Below are positions 16,392 to 25,003 of a DNA stretch of 64,000 bases, piece by piece. A program made the position numbers and the translations under genes. The notes beneath the pieces are model-generated. The model was not told where the DNA came from. It saw nothing but the letters and a program-made list of their open reading frames with translations, and made no database searches. The stretch's first letter is position 1. Each line of letters begins with the position of its first letter. This DNA comes from JBEBSD01 sp040394475 (lineage in GTDB: Bacteria; Bacteroidota; Bacteroidia; Cytophagales; Spirosomataceae). The stretch is from positions 1-64,000 of the forward strand of contig JBEBSD010000011.1 in NCBI GenBank assembly GCA_040394475.1, written 5' to 3'.

Positions 16392-18239
16392 TTACCATCC
16401 CGGATTCTGAGGGAAGCCTTCATAAAGACGCGTGTCATTCAGCTGGAACGGCAACCAGTTATGGCGTTTTTCAAACACCCGGCGGACGACAACTCTTTCC
16501 CGGATATTCTGCGGTTCACCATCGGGTCCCCGGTCAAAATCCACTGCCGTTTTGTTCATATACTCTTCGTTACCCGAAATATTCCACCGACGGAGATCAA
16601 AGAAACGATGTCCCTCAAAGGAAAACTCAATGGCCCGTTCCCGGATAAGCTGTGCCTGGAAAGCATCCTTAGACGCCGTATAGTTGGCAGTCAGATCGGG
16701 CAATTGCGCACGGTTACGGATTATATTCACTGCGGCGACAGGGGTCAAACTCGTTCCTGTTGCCGGGGAAGTTGGTGAGCCGTATCCATGCAAAGCAGCT
16801 TCTGCATACATTAAGTAAACATCTGCCAGGCGCATAATCGGATGGTAGGACTGGAAGTTCCCCCAACGGTTGTCCCAGGGATTACATCCTCTTGGCGTCC
16901 ATTTTTTATAAAAATATCCAGTTACACTACCTGCTACCCCACTGCTTGCCTGTGTTCCATTACGGTGTAAACCCGTGTTCGACAATTGCGCAAACTCATT
17001 CTGCTTTGCCGCCGCCGCAGTAGCGTTATCCACCAGTCGTACCCCGTCATAAATAATATCGACATAAAAACGGGGGTCGCGGTTCTTCCATGGGTTTTGC
17101 GGATCATAACCCGAATTCGGGTCATCGATGGGCAACCCGTTCGCCATCCCATAATTCTTGATAAAATTGTGCGTAGGGACTTCTACCCGCGAGTTTCCAG
17201 CGCCATACTGGACAGGGTTACTGGTACGGTTCGTTGTAAACCGGACATAACTGGGTATAATTACCGTCGGATTCATAATTACTTCAGTACCACCCGAACG
17301 TTCTCGGTTACCAGGGGACCACACCCAGAAATTATCGGTATAGGTTGACCAGGGCTGCAATTTATACACACCTGTTTCGTCGCAAATCCTGATCACTTCC
17401 GCTAATACATCGGCTGCCCGCTTGCTCAATTCCGCATCGTACGCATTACTACCTCCCGATGATTCATTCATCATGGGACTCGCTGCATACAGCAGGTTTC
17501 TGCCCATTAGTGAAAGGGCATGAATTTTGGTAATCCGCTCACTATTGTTCCCCAAGGTAGCCTTCCCCACTTCCGCGTCATCCCACTTTAACGGCAACAA
17601 AGCCGCAGCTGCTTCGAAATCTGCTGCTGCCTTCAAGGCCGTTTCTTTGTACGTCAGACGTGGCAGCGTGAGTGTTTCAGAAGAAGATAAGACTTCGTCA
17701 ATATACGGGAGTCCACCGTACCAGCGCATCAGCTCCAGGTGAAAATAGGCCCGGAAAAACAGGCACTGTCCTTCGATCACCCGTTTTTCTTCGGGGGTAG
17801 CGTCCGTCAATAAACTCAGTTTGTCCAGTCCCAGATTGGCTTTCCGGATGGCGTACCACGCGAAAGGCCATACCCGCATCCGGGTCAGGTTCCCGGAATA
17901 AGTAAAATTGGGGCTTGCACCGTAGAGAAAGCCTCCCTGGTTCCAGTAGTTCCCATCATCCCAGGGAATTGGGACTGTGGACAACAACTCATCGGATGCG
18001 CCGAAATTATAAAAAACATTTCCTCCCAGCACTTTGTGGATATCCACGACACAATCATACATTTCTTCGACAAACCCCTGAAAGCTCACAAAGCTTCCAA
18101 ACGCGTCATTGTCAGTGATGGTTGCTTCCGGAGCGCGGTCAAGGTAATCCTCACAACCTCCAAGCACAAACCCCACCATCACGACACAGGCGATAACACC
18201 GCGCCTGCATCCATTCAAAAAACTCTTTATACCACCCAT
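16392..18239 (-). CDS. SusD/RagB family lipoprotein (pair 1)
   Basis: A 615-residue lipoprotein: hydrophobic leader with lipobox VGFVLGGC (Cys28). SusD features are 'EGQCLFFRAYFHLELMRWYGG' in the N-terminal TPR region and 'IEFSFEGHRFFDLRRWN' near the end. It follows the first SusC gene after two bases, the tight spacing normal for a SusCD pair. It should sit as the lid of that transporter. Confidence 0.96.
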   Translation of the reverse strand: MGGIKSFLNGCRRGVIACVVMVGFVLGGCEDYLDRAPEATITDNDAFGSFVSFQGFVEEMYDCVVDIHKVLGGNVFYNFGASDELLSTVPIPWDDGNYWNQGGFLYGASPNFTYSGNLTRMRVWPFAWYAIRKANLGLDKLSLLTDATPEEKRVIEGQCLFFRAYFHLELMRWYGGLPYIDEVLSSSETLTLPRLTYKETALKAAADFEAAAALLPLKWDDAEVGKATLGNNSERITKIHALSLMGRNLLYAASPMMNESSGGSNAYDAELSKRAADVLAEVIRICDETGVYKLQPWSTYTDNFWVWSPGNRERSGGTEVIMNPTVIIPSYVRFTTNRTSNPVQYGAGNSRVEVPTHNFIKNYGMANGLPIDDPNSGYDPQNPWKNRDPRFYVDIIYDGVRLVDNATAAAAKQNEFAQLSNTGLHRNGTQASSGVAGSVTGYFYKKWTPRGCNPWDNRWGNFQSYHPIMRLADVYLMYAEAALHGYGSPTSPATGTSLTPVAAVNIIRNRAQLPDLTANYTASKDAFQAQLIRERAIEFSFEGHRFFDLRRWNISGNEEYMNKTAVDFDRGPDGEPQNIRERVVVRRVFEKRHNWLPFQLNDTRLYEGFPQNPGW

Positions 18240-18241
18240 TT

Positions 18242-21200
18242 TTAGAAAGTTAAATCAATTCCGATATTAAACCGCTTTGGAGTCGGATAGGCTCCGGCAC
18301 TGGCGTCTCCTCCTGACCAGGCTGCTTCCCGGTCATCCGGCAACTTGGACCAGAACAACAAGTTATTACCATTTACATACAACCGCAGGGATGACACACC
18401 TAACCGTGTCAATACCGGCTTCTGGAAACTATAGGCAACCTCAGCTGTTTTCAACCGGACGAACGACCCGTCGTACAAGAAGTAATCGCCTATAAAATTG
18501 CCCTGTGACTTCCAACGCGGCAGATACGAACTGGCATCCTGGTTATCCTTTGACCAGTGATCACGCACATGTTCGAATAAAACATTCTGGTATAAATAGA
18601 AGTTATTGAGTGTGACAACTCTCGAAACATTATTTACCCCGTAAAACTGGAGCGTGAGACTAAATCCTTTATATCCACCTCCAATCGTAGCGTTATAATT
18701 ATTCTGAGGAACCTCCGAGTGCTGAAATGGCACTGTATCTTCATTTCCCGTAATCATGCCATCGCCGTTGAAATCGATGATGTTGTAGTAGCCCGGAAGC
18801 TTGGCATTGTCGTTGGTGTTTTGCGGAACACTGGCAAATACCTCATCCCAGTTGTTATAAAAACCACTCCGCACCTGTGTCCTCGTTTGTCCGATCTGAT
18901 AACCGGCTTGCTTTAGATAATCGGCCTGCAATGTGGGATCATCCCGGTTAAGGATCTTGTTTTGTGTATGGGTAAAGGAGAAGTTACCCCACAATTGCAG
19001 TCCTGTATGGAAACGCTTATTGATACGCGTTTCCAACTCGAAACCGTTCGATTTCACCCGTCCAAGGTTCGCCGAAGGCGGCGTTGCCCCAAAATAAGGA
19101 GGGATAGCCCGTTGGGTCCCGCCGAGCATAATATCCGTCCGGTTCTCTGTAAAATAGTCAAAATTGACCGATACCAACTCCTCCCATAGCCCTAGTTCGG
19201 CACCGTAATTGGTTTTACGTGCTTTTTCCCAACGGATATCCGGGTTGCCGACAATCGACTCCTTGTACCATATATAAGGACTCTTTTCATTCGGATTGGC
19301 ATTCAGCAGTCCCGAGCCTCCATAAGAATATTGCGATTGATAAGCCCACCGCGATCCTCCCGTATCATCTCCAACCATCCCGGCACTATACCGGAACTTC
19401 AGCCGGCTGATCCAATCCACCTGGAAAAACTTTTCGTTGGATGCATACCAGCCAACTGCAAGCGACGGGAAAAAGTCGAAGCGATAGCCGGGCCCGAATT
19501 TCTCCGAACCGTTGTAGGCGCCGTTAAACTCGAACAGGTAGCGGGTATCGTAATCGTACGTGGCACGAAAAACCCAGTCTTCCCGATAACTGGGGAACAT
19601 ACTTCCCCGTGCGAATTCCTCCCGCTTGAACAAGCCCATTGCGCCCACATGATGACTTCCGAAATCGCGGGCATAATTGGTTTGAAATTGATACATGAGG
19701 CGCCTTGTAATGGGCAAGGATCCTGCCCCTTCCGCGCTGATCGACCAGGGATTGACCACCCAATCGAAGGCGCTGGCTGCATTCACAGGCGTTGTTTCGG
19801 TGTACTCGCTAAGATCCTGATCGCCACCGGTATAGCGGCCCGGATACACAATTTTACCCAGCAGGTTACCTTCCGGCCGCACATGGTTGCCATCCAGGAT
19901 CCCGCCGACGGTCTGTATACTATTATCATAAAACAACAAGCCGGTCACACTCAGCCCTTTGGTAATAAAGTCCAGCTTTTGTTCTATTGTAAAGTCTGCA
20001 TTCAGTGCAACATTCCGAAGTTGCGAAACTCCTGTATTGTAAATCAATGCAACCGGGTTTTGCAAATTTTCCGGAGGCAATGCGTAGTTCTGTCCCCAGC
20101 TGCCATCCGGATACTGCGGGATGATCACATCCGGCGGAAACCGGTAAGCCGCTGCCCAGGCCAATGGATTCGTTCCGGAAGTAGTGTTATTGTACGAATA
20201 ACTCGTGTTCTTCTGGCTAAAAAAACCGGCCAGGTTTACCTTCAGATTGGTAGTGCGGGTCAGTTTAAAATCCAGGTTGCTTCTGAAGTTAAACCGGTTA
20301 AAGGAATAACTCGGATCGTAGCCTTTATGGTTCTCGTATTTCTTGAACATATCTCCTTCATTGAGATACGACAGCGACCCGAAATATTTCACAAACTTGG
20401 TACCTCCCGAAACGTTCAGGTTAGCACGGTGTGACCACGACACATTTTTAAACATCGCCTTTTCCCAGTCTACGTTCGGATAGAGGATGCGATCAATTTC
20501 CGACTGTGGTTGTTTATAACGCAACGCGACATCGTAAGGCACGAGATCACCCCAGGAAACCGGGCTCAGCACGCCTTCCCGCTCAATCATTTCGTTTCTA
20601 AGCATGATCGCTTCATACGAATCAAGCTTTTCAGGCAGTCGTGAAACCGACAGGGCTGTCGCATTATAAGTGACTGAAAGCTGCGGCTTCGCATCCGAGC
20701 CTCTTTTAGTGGTGATCAGAATGACACCATTGGCTCCTTTTACCCCAAAAACGGCAGTTGCAGAGGCATCTTTCAAAACGGAAATATTTTCTACTTCACT
20801 TACATCCACATTCTCCATGTTCCGTTCCACCCCATCTACTAAAATCAGAGGCTGCCCGCCGTTCCAGGTATTCCGGCCACGTATGTAAATAGCAGTAGCA
20901 CTTTCTCCTCCTGAAGTTCCCCCAGGCTCTCCACTTGAAGTAATTGTTGTAAGTCCCGGAAGCTGGCCGGTTAAGGCTTGCTTCAGATCACTCACATTTC
21001 CCGAGCGTTTCAAATCTTCGTTGTCTGCCTGTACAATGGATCCGACCACGCTTTGTTTGCGTTGAACGCCAAATCCTACGACAACCACTTCATCCAGAAT
21101 TTTTTCATCTATTCTCAGCGCAACCTCAATTTTCGTGCGGTTCCCGACTGGTACCTCCTGTGAGACATACCCCACGAATGAAAAGACCAGGATCACGTCG

Positions 21201-21748
21201 TTGCTGGGAACCGAAATCGAAAAATTTCCCGTTACATCGGTAGTGGTTCCCTGCTGACTCCCCTTGACCAGGATACTCACCCCGGGCAGGCCGTCTCCTT
21301 TTTCATCATTAACGCTTCCGGTAATTGTCCGGTCGACGGTTTCCGTAAGAGGAACCCCGGCCTCCTCCCGGGTACTGGCAGGATCCGATTCCAGCCGCAG
21401 CACCATTTGCTTGCCGGTCAGCTCGTAGGTAATGTGCAGCGGCTGCAGTAAGGTTTGGAGGACCTGGCTCAGCGGCTCGTTTTCCACATGTAGGGTCACC
21501 TTGCGATTGGCCTGAATCAGCTGCGGACTATAAATAAACTGCACCGAAGTTTTCCGGCTGATCTGTTTTAAAGCAGTTTCGATATCCTTATTTTCTATAT
21601 GTAGCGTGACCCGCTGCTGGAGCAACTCCTGCGTCACGCCATTATGGGCAAAAACCAGTGTCGTACACAGCATATAGAATACAAACTGGGAAAGTGTCTG
21701 GCGCAAGATTTTTGATGGAATCCTGAGCGATTGGGTAGAAATTTTCAT
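18242..21748 (-). CDS. SusC/RagA TonB-dependent receptor with STN signalling domain (pair 1)
   Basis: A 1168-residue TonB-dependent transducer. After the signal (about 1-38) comes an STN domain (about 45-115, 'IETALKQISRKTSVQFIYSP'), which contacts a FecR anti-sigma factor. Next are a carboxypeptidase-regulatory-like domain (about 138-215), a TonB-box-like DEVVVVGFG, a plug with 'IYIRGRNTWNGGQPLILVDG' and the barrel. The FecR gene is 208 bases upstream and the sigma factor lies beyond it, so substrate binding probably switches on the locus. The 208-base gap may hold the sigma-dependent promoter; no consensus could be recognised there. Confidence 0.96.
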   Translation of the reverse strand: MKISTQSLRIPSKILRQTLSQFVFYMLCTTLVFAHNGVTQELLQQRVTLHIENKDIETALKQISRKTSVQFIYSPQLIQANRKVTLHVENEPLSQVLQTLLQPLHITYELTGKQMVLRLESDPASTREEAGVPLTETVDRTITGSVNDEKGDGLPGVSILVKGSQQGTTTDVTGNFSISVPSNDVILVFSFVGYVSQEVPVGNRTKIEVALRIDEKILDEVVVVGFGVQRKQSVVGSIVQADNEDLKRSGNVSDLKQALTGQLPGLTTITSSGEPGGTSGGESATAIYIRGRNTWNGGQPLILVDGVERNMENVDVSEVENISVLKDASATAVFGVKGANGVILITTKRGSDAKPQLSVTYNATALSVSRLPEKLDSYEAIMLRNEMIEREGVLSPVSWGDLVPYDVALRYKQPQSEIDRILYPNVDWEKAMFKNVSWSHRANLNVSGGTKFVKYFGSLSYLNEGDMFKKYENHKGYDPSYSFNRFNFRSNLDFKLTRTTNLKVNLAGFFSQKNTSYSYNNTTSGTNPLAWAAAYRFPPDVIIPQYPDGSWGQNYALPPENLQNPVALIYNTGVSQLRNVALNADFTIEQKLDFITKGLSVTGLLFYDNSIQTVGGILDGNHVRPEGNLLGKIVYPGRYTGGDQDLSEYTETTPVNAASAFDWVVNPWSISAEGAGSLPITRRLMYQFQTNYARDFGSHHVGAMGLFKREEFARGSMFPSYREDWVFRATYDYDTRYLFEFNGAYNGSEKFGPGYRFDFFPSLAVGWYASNEKFFQVDWISRLKFRYSAGMVGDDTGGSRWAYQSQYSYGGSGLLNANPNEKSPYIWYKESIVGNPDIRWEKARKTNYGAELGLWEELVSVNFDYFTENRTDIMLGGTQRAIPPYFGATPPSANLGRVKSNGFELETRINKRFHTGLQLWGNFSFTHTQNKILNRDDPTLQADYLKQAGYQIGQTRTQVRSGFYNNWDEVFASVPQNTNDNAKLPGYYNIIDFNGDGMITGNEDTVPFQHSEVPQNNYNATIGGGYKGFSLTLQFYGVNNVSRVVTLNNFYLYQNVLFEHVRDHWSKDNQDASSYLPRWKSQGNFIGDYFLYDGSFVRLKTAEVAYSFQKPVLTRLGVSSLRLYVNGNNLLFWSKLPDDREAAWSGGDASAGAYPTPKRFNIGIDLTF

Positions 21749-21956
21749 TAAGCTAGCATTTGGACTGAATAAATAGTGAATAATACTCCTAATGGGACGA
21801 ACGGGCAGCGATTACAGCCAAACGCGTTCGCAATAAAAGTCGGGCGTTTTACCAGGATTGACAGGATGAGCTGATGGTTACGGTGGACAGTAAAAAATAG
21901 TCATAAAGGTTTCGATTAAAGGTTTATATTTTATTTTTTAAGCAGGTCGGCACCTT

Positions 21957-23093
21957 TTACTGACAGCCACCGCCATAAATACGCACTTCGCCGTTTTCCA
22001 CTTCGAACTGGGCATTGATCGCGCGACAGATGAGCTGGAGCTTGTCATGGAAACTTTCGCCCCCCAATGCAGCTGTCAACTCGCAGCTCATCAGCAACCG
22101 GGAGTTGAACAGGATCGGGATCTGGTACATGCTATACAGGGAATCAAATACCGCTGCAATCGGCGTCCGTTCAAAAAGAAGCAGCTCTCCGGGAACAACA
22201 TTATCCGCCACTACCGGTTCCGGATTGTCCACCAATGACCGTTCAAAGTGTAATTTACTCCGGTCGTAAATAGCCTGCTGATTTGCCGTAAGGATAATCT
22301 CCCCGTTCAGTTCATTTGTCATTTGCTGATGTTCCTCCATTCTCCGGGATGCGTTCAGCGCGACCCGTCCCGTTTTCACTTTCACCTGGATGTCTTTATC
22401 ATTTTCAAAGGCCCGCACCGAAAAACTTGTCCCGAGCACTTTAGTAAGCAGTTCATTTGCGTGAACGAGAAATGGCTGCTCCGGACGGTGGGTTACTTCA
22501 AAAAAAGCTTCCCCTACCAGGTGTACATCGCGGGTTTCACCGGCAAAATCCTTTGCATAGGAGATCCGGCTTCCGGCAGACAACCGTACCTGGCTGCCAT
22601 CCGGAAGTGCAATTTCCTTTACCGTCTTTCCGTCATTCGCTACTACAACCCAGCTTGTTTTTACTTCCTCGGTTGGTTCCAGGCCCCTGAAAAACGATTC
22701 CGCCGTTGCCGCGGTCTCTTCCAAAACAGGCGCCCCGTTCCAAAAAAAACTCCCGGCAACCAAACCGACCACCACAGCCGCCGCTGCATACCAGCTTACC
22801 TGCCGCCAGCTCCCCCGGCGTACGGTCGACTGCATTTCCACCACCATACGTGCGTGGTGCAGCTGTTTCAGTTCCGATGCAACTTCCGCTTCACTGATAC
22901 TTTCATGTGCCCGCTGCAGCTCCTCTACAAACAGTCTGGCTTCGGCAACTACCTCCGTATGAAGTGCGTGTTGCCCTAACCAGGATTCCCAGAAGGCATT
23001 ATCCTCCGGATCCTTTTTCAGAACCCACCGGACAAAATGCTCATCATTAATAAAATCCTGCACACTGAAACGGGTATAATCTGGCATCGGCAA
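21957..23093 (-). CDS. FecR family anti-sigma factor
   Basis: A 378-residue inner-membrane regulator. The cytoplasmic N-terminus (about 5-95, 'FWESWLGQHALHTEVVAEAR') binds the sigma factor. A membrane helix at about 104-122 (VSWYAAAAVVVGLVAGSFFW) is followed by the FecR domain (about 160-260, 'LPDGSQVRLSAGSRISY') and a C-terminal DUF4974/STN-like domain (about 300-375, with 'PIAAVFDSLYSMYQIPI'). It should relay the SusC STN signal to the ECF sigma factor encoded 140 bases upstream. Confidence 0.94.
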   Translation of the reverse strand: MPMPDYTRFSVQDFINDEHFVRWVLKKDPEDNAFWESWLGQHALHTEVVAEARLFVEELQRAHESISEAEVASELKQLHHARMVVEMQSTVRRGSWRQVSWYAAAAVVVGLVAGSFFWNGAPVLEETAATAESFFRGLEPTEEVKTSWVVVANDGKTVKEIALPDGSQVRLSAGSRISYAKDFAGETRDVHLVGEAFFEVTHRPEQPFLVHANELLTKVLGTSFSVRAFENDKDIQVKVKTGRVALNASRRMEEHQQMTNELNGEIILTANQQAIYDRSKLHFERSLVDNPEPVVADNVVPGELLLFERTPIAAVFDSLYSMYQIPILFNSRLLMSCELTAALGGESFHDKLQLICRAINAQFEVENGEVRIYGGGCQ

Positions 23094-23233
23094 TCGGTCT
23101 AATTCAGCAATTATATACTGATATAGTAGCCTTCCTGTCGGCCATACCCCTTTTTAAAAAAAAATTGTCGGGACGCGGTAAAATGTGTCGCTGTGTGGTG
23201 AAAAAAAACCAAAAAAATGCAAGTGCAGAAAAC

Positions 23234-23842
23234 CTAGAAAGAACGTTGGCGACGGGCCATCGGCAAGAGAGAATCCCTTAAGCGGGTCAGGGCCCGGTAA
23301 AGAAAATTGGCAACAGTCTGTCGTTCCAATTCCATGACGGTGGCGATTTCTTCGTTCGACAATCCCTCATAAAAACGTAGGTAAATAGCTTCCTGCTGTC
23401 TTTTGGGAAGCCTTTCAATAGCGTGCCGGATTTCTTTTTCCTTTCCGGATGATACTTCGTTACAGATCCAGGTACTCTCCGCGTTTATACCGTCGGTCGG
23501 ATCCACTTTGCCGTCGCTTTCATCGATATCGAGTCGTTTCTCCAGCCGCAGTTTCCGGAGTAAATTATTGCGAAGCGCCCGTATCAGGTAAATGGTTACA
23601 TACGGATCGGACATCAAGCCGTTCCTCTTATCCCAAAGCTCCAGGAAAAGATCCTGGATTACATCTTTTATCAGTTCGCGGTCCCTGGTAAAGCGTGTAG
23701 CGTAGTTAAACAGCAACCTGTACCGGAGACGCGCCAATTCATCCAGCGCTTCGCCATCACCAGCTTTCAGGCGCTTCCATAACCCCTGCATCACAATTTC
23801 CTCCGCAGTTAACATGTTGGCTGGTTCCATAGCCTCAATCAT
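23234..23842 (-). CDS. ECF RNA polymerase sigma factor
   Basis: A 202-residue sigma factor from the ATG at 23842 (198 if the ATG at 23830 is used). Region 2 is at about 30-95 ('LIKDVIQDLFLELWDKRNG'), region 4 at about 135-190 with a helix-turn-helix 'LSNEEIATVMELERQTVANF'. A TTG at 23863 lies inside the likely -7 box and is rejected. It is the first gene of the minus-strand SusCD locus and is predicted to be released by the FecR protein downstream. Confidence 0.93.
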   Translation of the reverse strand: MIEAMEPANMLTAEEIVMQGLWKRLKAGDGEALDELARLRYRLLFNYATRFTRDRELIKDVIQDLFLELWDKRNGLMSDPYVTIYLIRALRNNLLRKLRLEKRLDIDESDGKVDPTDGINAESTWICNEVSSGKEKEIRHAIERLPKRQQEAIYLRFYEGLSNEEIATVMELERQTVANFLYRALTRLRDSLLPMARRQRSF

Positions 23843-23860
23843 TATTACCAAATTATCGAG

Positions 23861-23868
23861 CAAAGATA
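23861..23868 (-). promoter_or_regulatory. Candidate -7 box (TATCTTTG) for sigma-factor gene
   Basis: On the minus strand TATCTTTG fits TANNTTTG and ends 19 bases before the ATG at 23842. A TTTG upstream is 27 bases away, longer than the normal 19-21, so only the -7 part is convincing. Confidence 0.5.
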
Positions 23869-24060
23869 TAGACTTTCATTTCTACCGGCTGTTAACAAAT
23901 TAATAAATCCGATAAGGCCGAGGCTTCGCACTTATCCGCTTAGTGCACAAACCGTGGTAAATATAGAAACTTAATGGGAAAAAATCTCACGTAAAAAAGA
24001 TTTCCTCTTCCAAATGCCCGATAACATCGCCAAATCACACGGTAAAGCCAATAACTGATT

Positions 24061-24595
24061 TCCGAAAGCTGATTGCTGAAAGCTGTGGGCTCAGCTCCCG
24101 GGTTCGACTCAGCTCACCCATCGTATTCTCCAAAAGCTGAAAGCTGAAAGCTGTGGGCTCAGCTACTGGGTTCGACTCAGCTCACCCATCGTATTCTCCA
24201 AAAGCTGAAAGCCGATAGCTGAAAGCTGTGGGCTCAGCTCCCGGGTTCGACTCTGCTCACCCATCGTATTCTCCAAAAGCTGAAAGCTGTGGGCTCAGCT
24301 CCCGGGTTCGACTCCTGGGTTCGACTCCGCTCACCCAACCACCCATCGTATTCTCCAAAAGCTGAAAGCCGATTGCTGAAAGCTGTGGGCTCAGCTCCCG
24401 GGTTCGACTCCTGGGTTCGACTCCGCTCACCCAACCACCCATCGTATTCTCCAAAAACTGAAAGCCGATTGCTGAAAGCTGTGGGCTCAGCTACTGGGTT
24501 CGACTTCTCTCACCCAACCACCCAAGCACCCAACTACCCATCGTATTCTCCAAAAGCCGATTGCTGATAGCCGATTGCTGATAGCCGAAAGCCAC
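24061..24595. repeat. Composite intergenic repeat array, six units
   Basis: Six units of about 70-100 bases. Each has period-7 runs (GCTGAAA/GCTGATA), then GCTGTGGGCTCAGCT, one or two copies of TGGGTTCGACTC, CTCACCCA (doubled or quadrupled in later units) and finally CATCGTATTCTCCAAAA. The last motif recurs at about 24119, 24188, 24262, 24346, 24440 and 24540. It is the reverse complement of the arrays at 35483, 54180 and 56763. It occupies most of the gap between the sigma-factor gene and the DUF7009 gene. Open frames across it are artefacts of the repeat. Confidence 0.92.
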
Positions 24596-24973
24596 CTACT
24601 CCCCTTCAGCAAGAGGATTCAAAAAGTTATCCGACTCATCCTCATCCGGTCTTTTATGAAGACATTGAAAATCCTTTTCGATCAGGATATCGCATTCGTA
24701 GTCGGTGCCCGGATGCTGCACGCCCCGCAGGGTCACCTGATCAGTGACCGCCCAGGCATGAGCCTCGGCAACCGGGATCGTAATCATCAGCTGATGGGCA
24801 GTATAGCGGGCCGTGACCCGGTCAACCCCGGCATCGGGATAGAGGCCGTACCCCAACTGCCCGCCTGGTTCCAGCGTCAGCAGCTGCTGAACCGGGAGTC
24901 CTTCTCCGATTTGTTTCACCTCGCTCTGCGACAGCCGGAGCCGGATGGTGTTGTGGTGTATTCTGAGTTTCAT
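24596..24973 (-). CDS. DUF7009 family protein
   Basis: A 125-residue soluble protein starting MKLRIHHNTIRLRLSQSEV and ending with 'CLHKRPDEDESDNFLNP', which match my memory of the DUF7009 family, small proteins of unknown function in Bacteroidota. It is the last gene of the minus-strand nitrate operon, 30 bases after the rubredoxin-tailed gene. Cysteines in 'ECDILIEKDFQCLHKRP' might bind metal, but this is a guess. The start at 24973 was preferred over one nine codons upstream because the family begins with MK(L/I)RI. Confidence 0.75.
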   Translation of the reverse strand: MKLRIHHNTIRLRLSQSEVKQIGEGLPVQQLLTLEPGGQLGYGLYPDAGVDRVTARYTAHQLMITIPVAEAHAWAVTDQVTLRGVQHPGTDYECDILIEKDFQCLHKRPDEDESDNFLNPLAEGE

Positions 24974-25003
24974 AGCGCTGGAATAGCTGGTAAATTTCAA
25001 ACA

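Noticed and set aside
24234..24567. Open frames on both strands through the composite repeats, and similar ones at 54171-54586 and 56768-57075
   Set aside because: They are periodic translations of 13-bp and 7-bp DNA repeats, open on both strands, with no start context or family match.
24061..24595. Possible CRISPR array because of regular repeats
   Set aside because: Units contain internal short repeats and vary in length; there are no unique spacers of constant size and no cas genes nearby.
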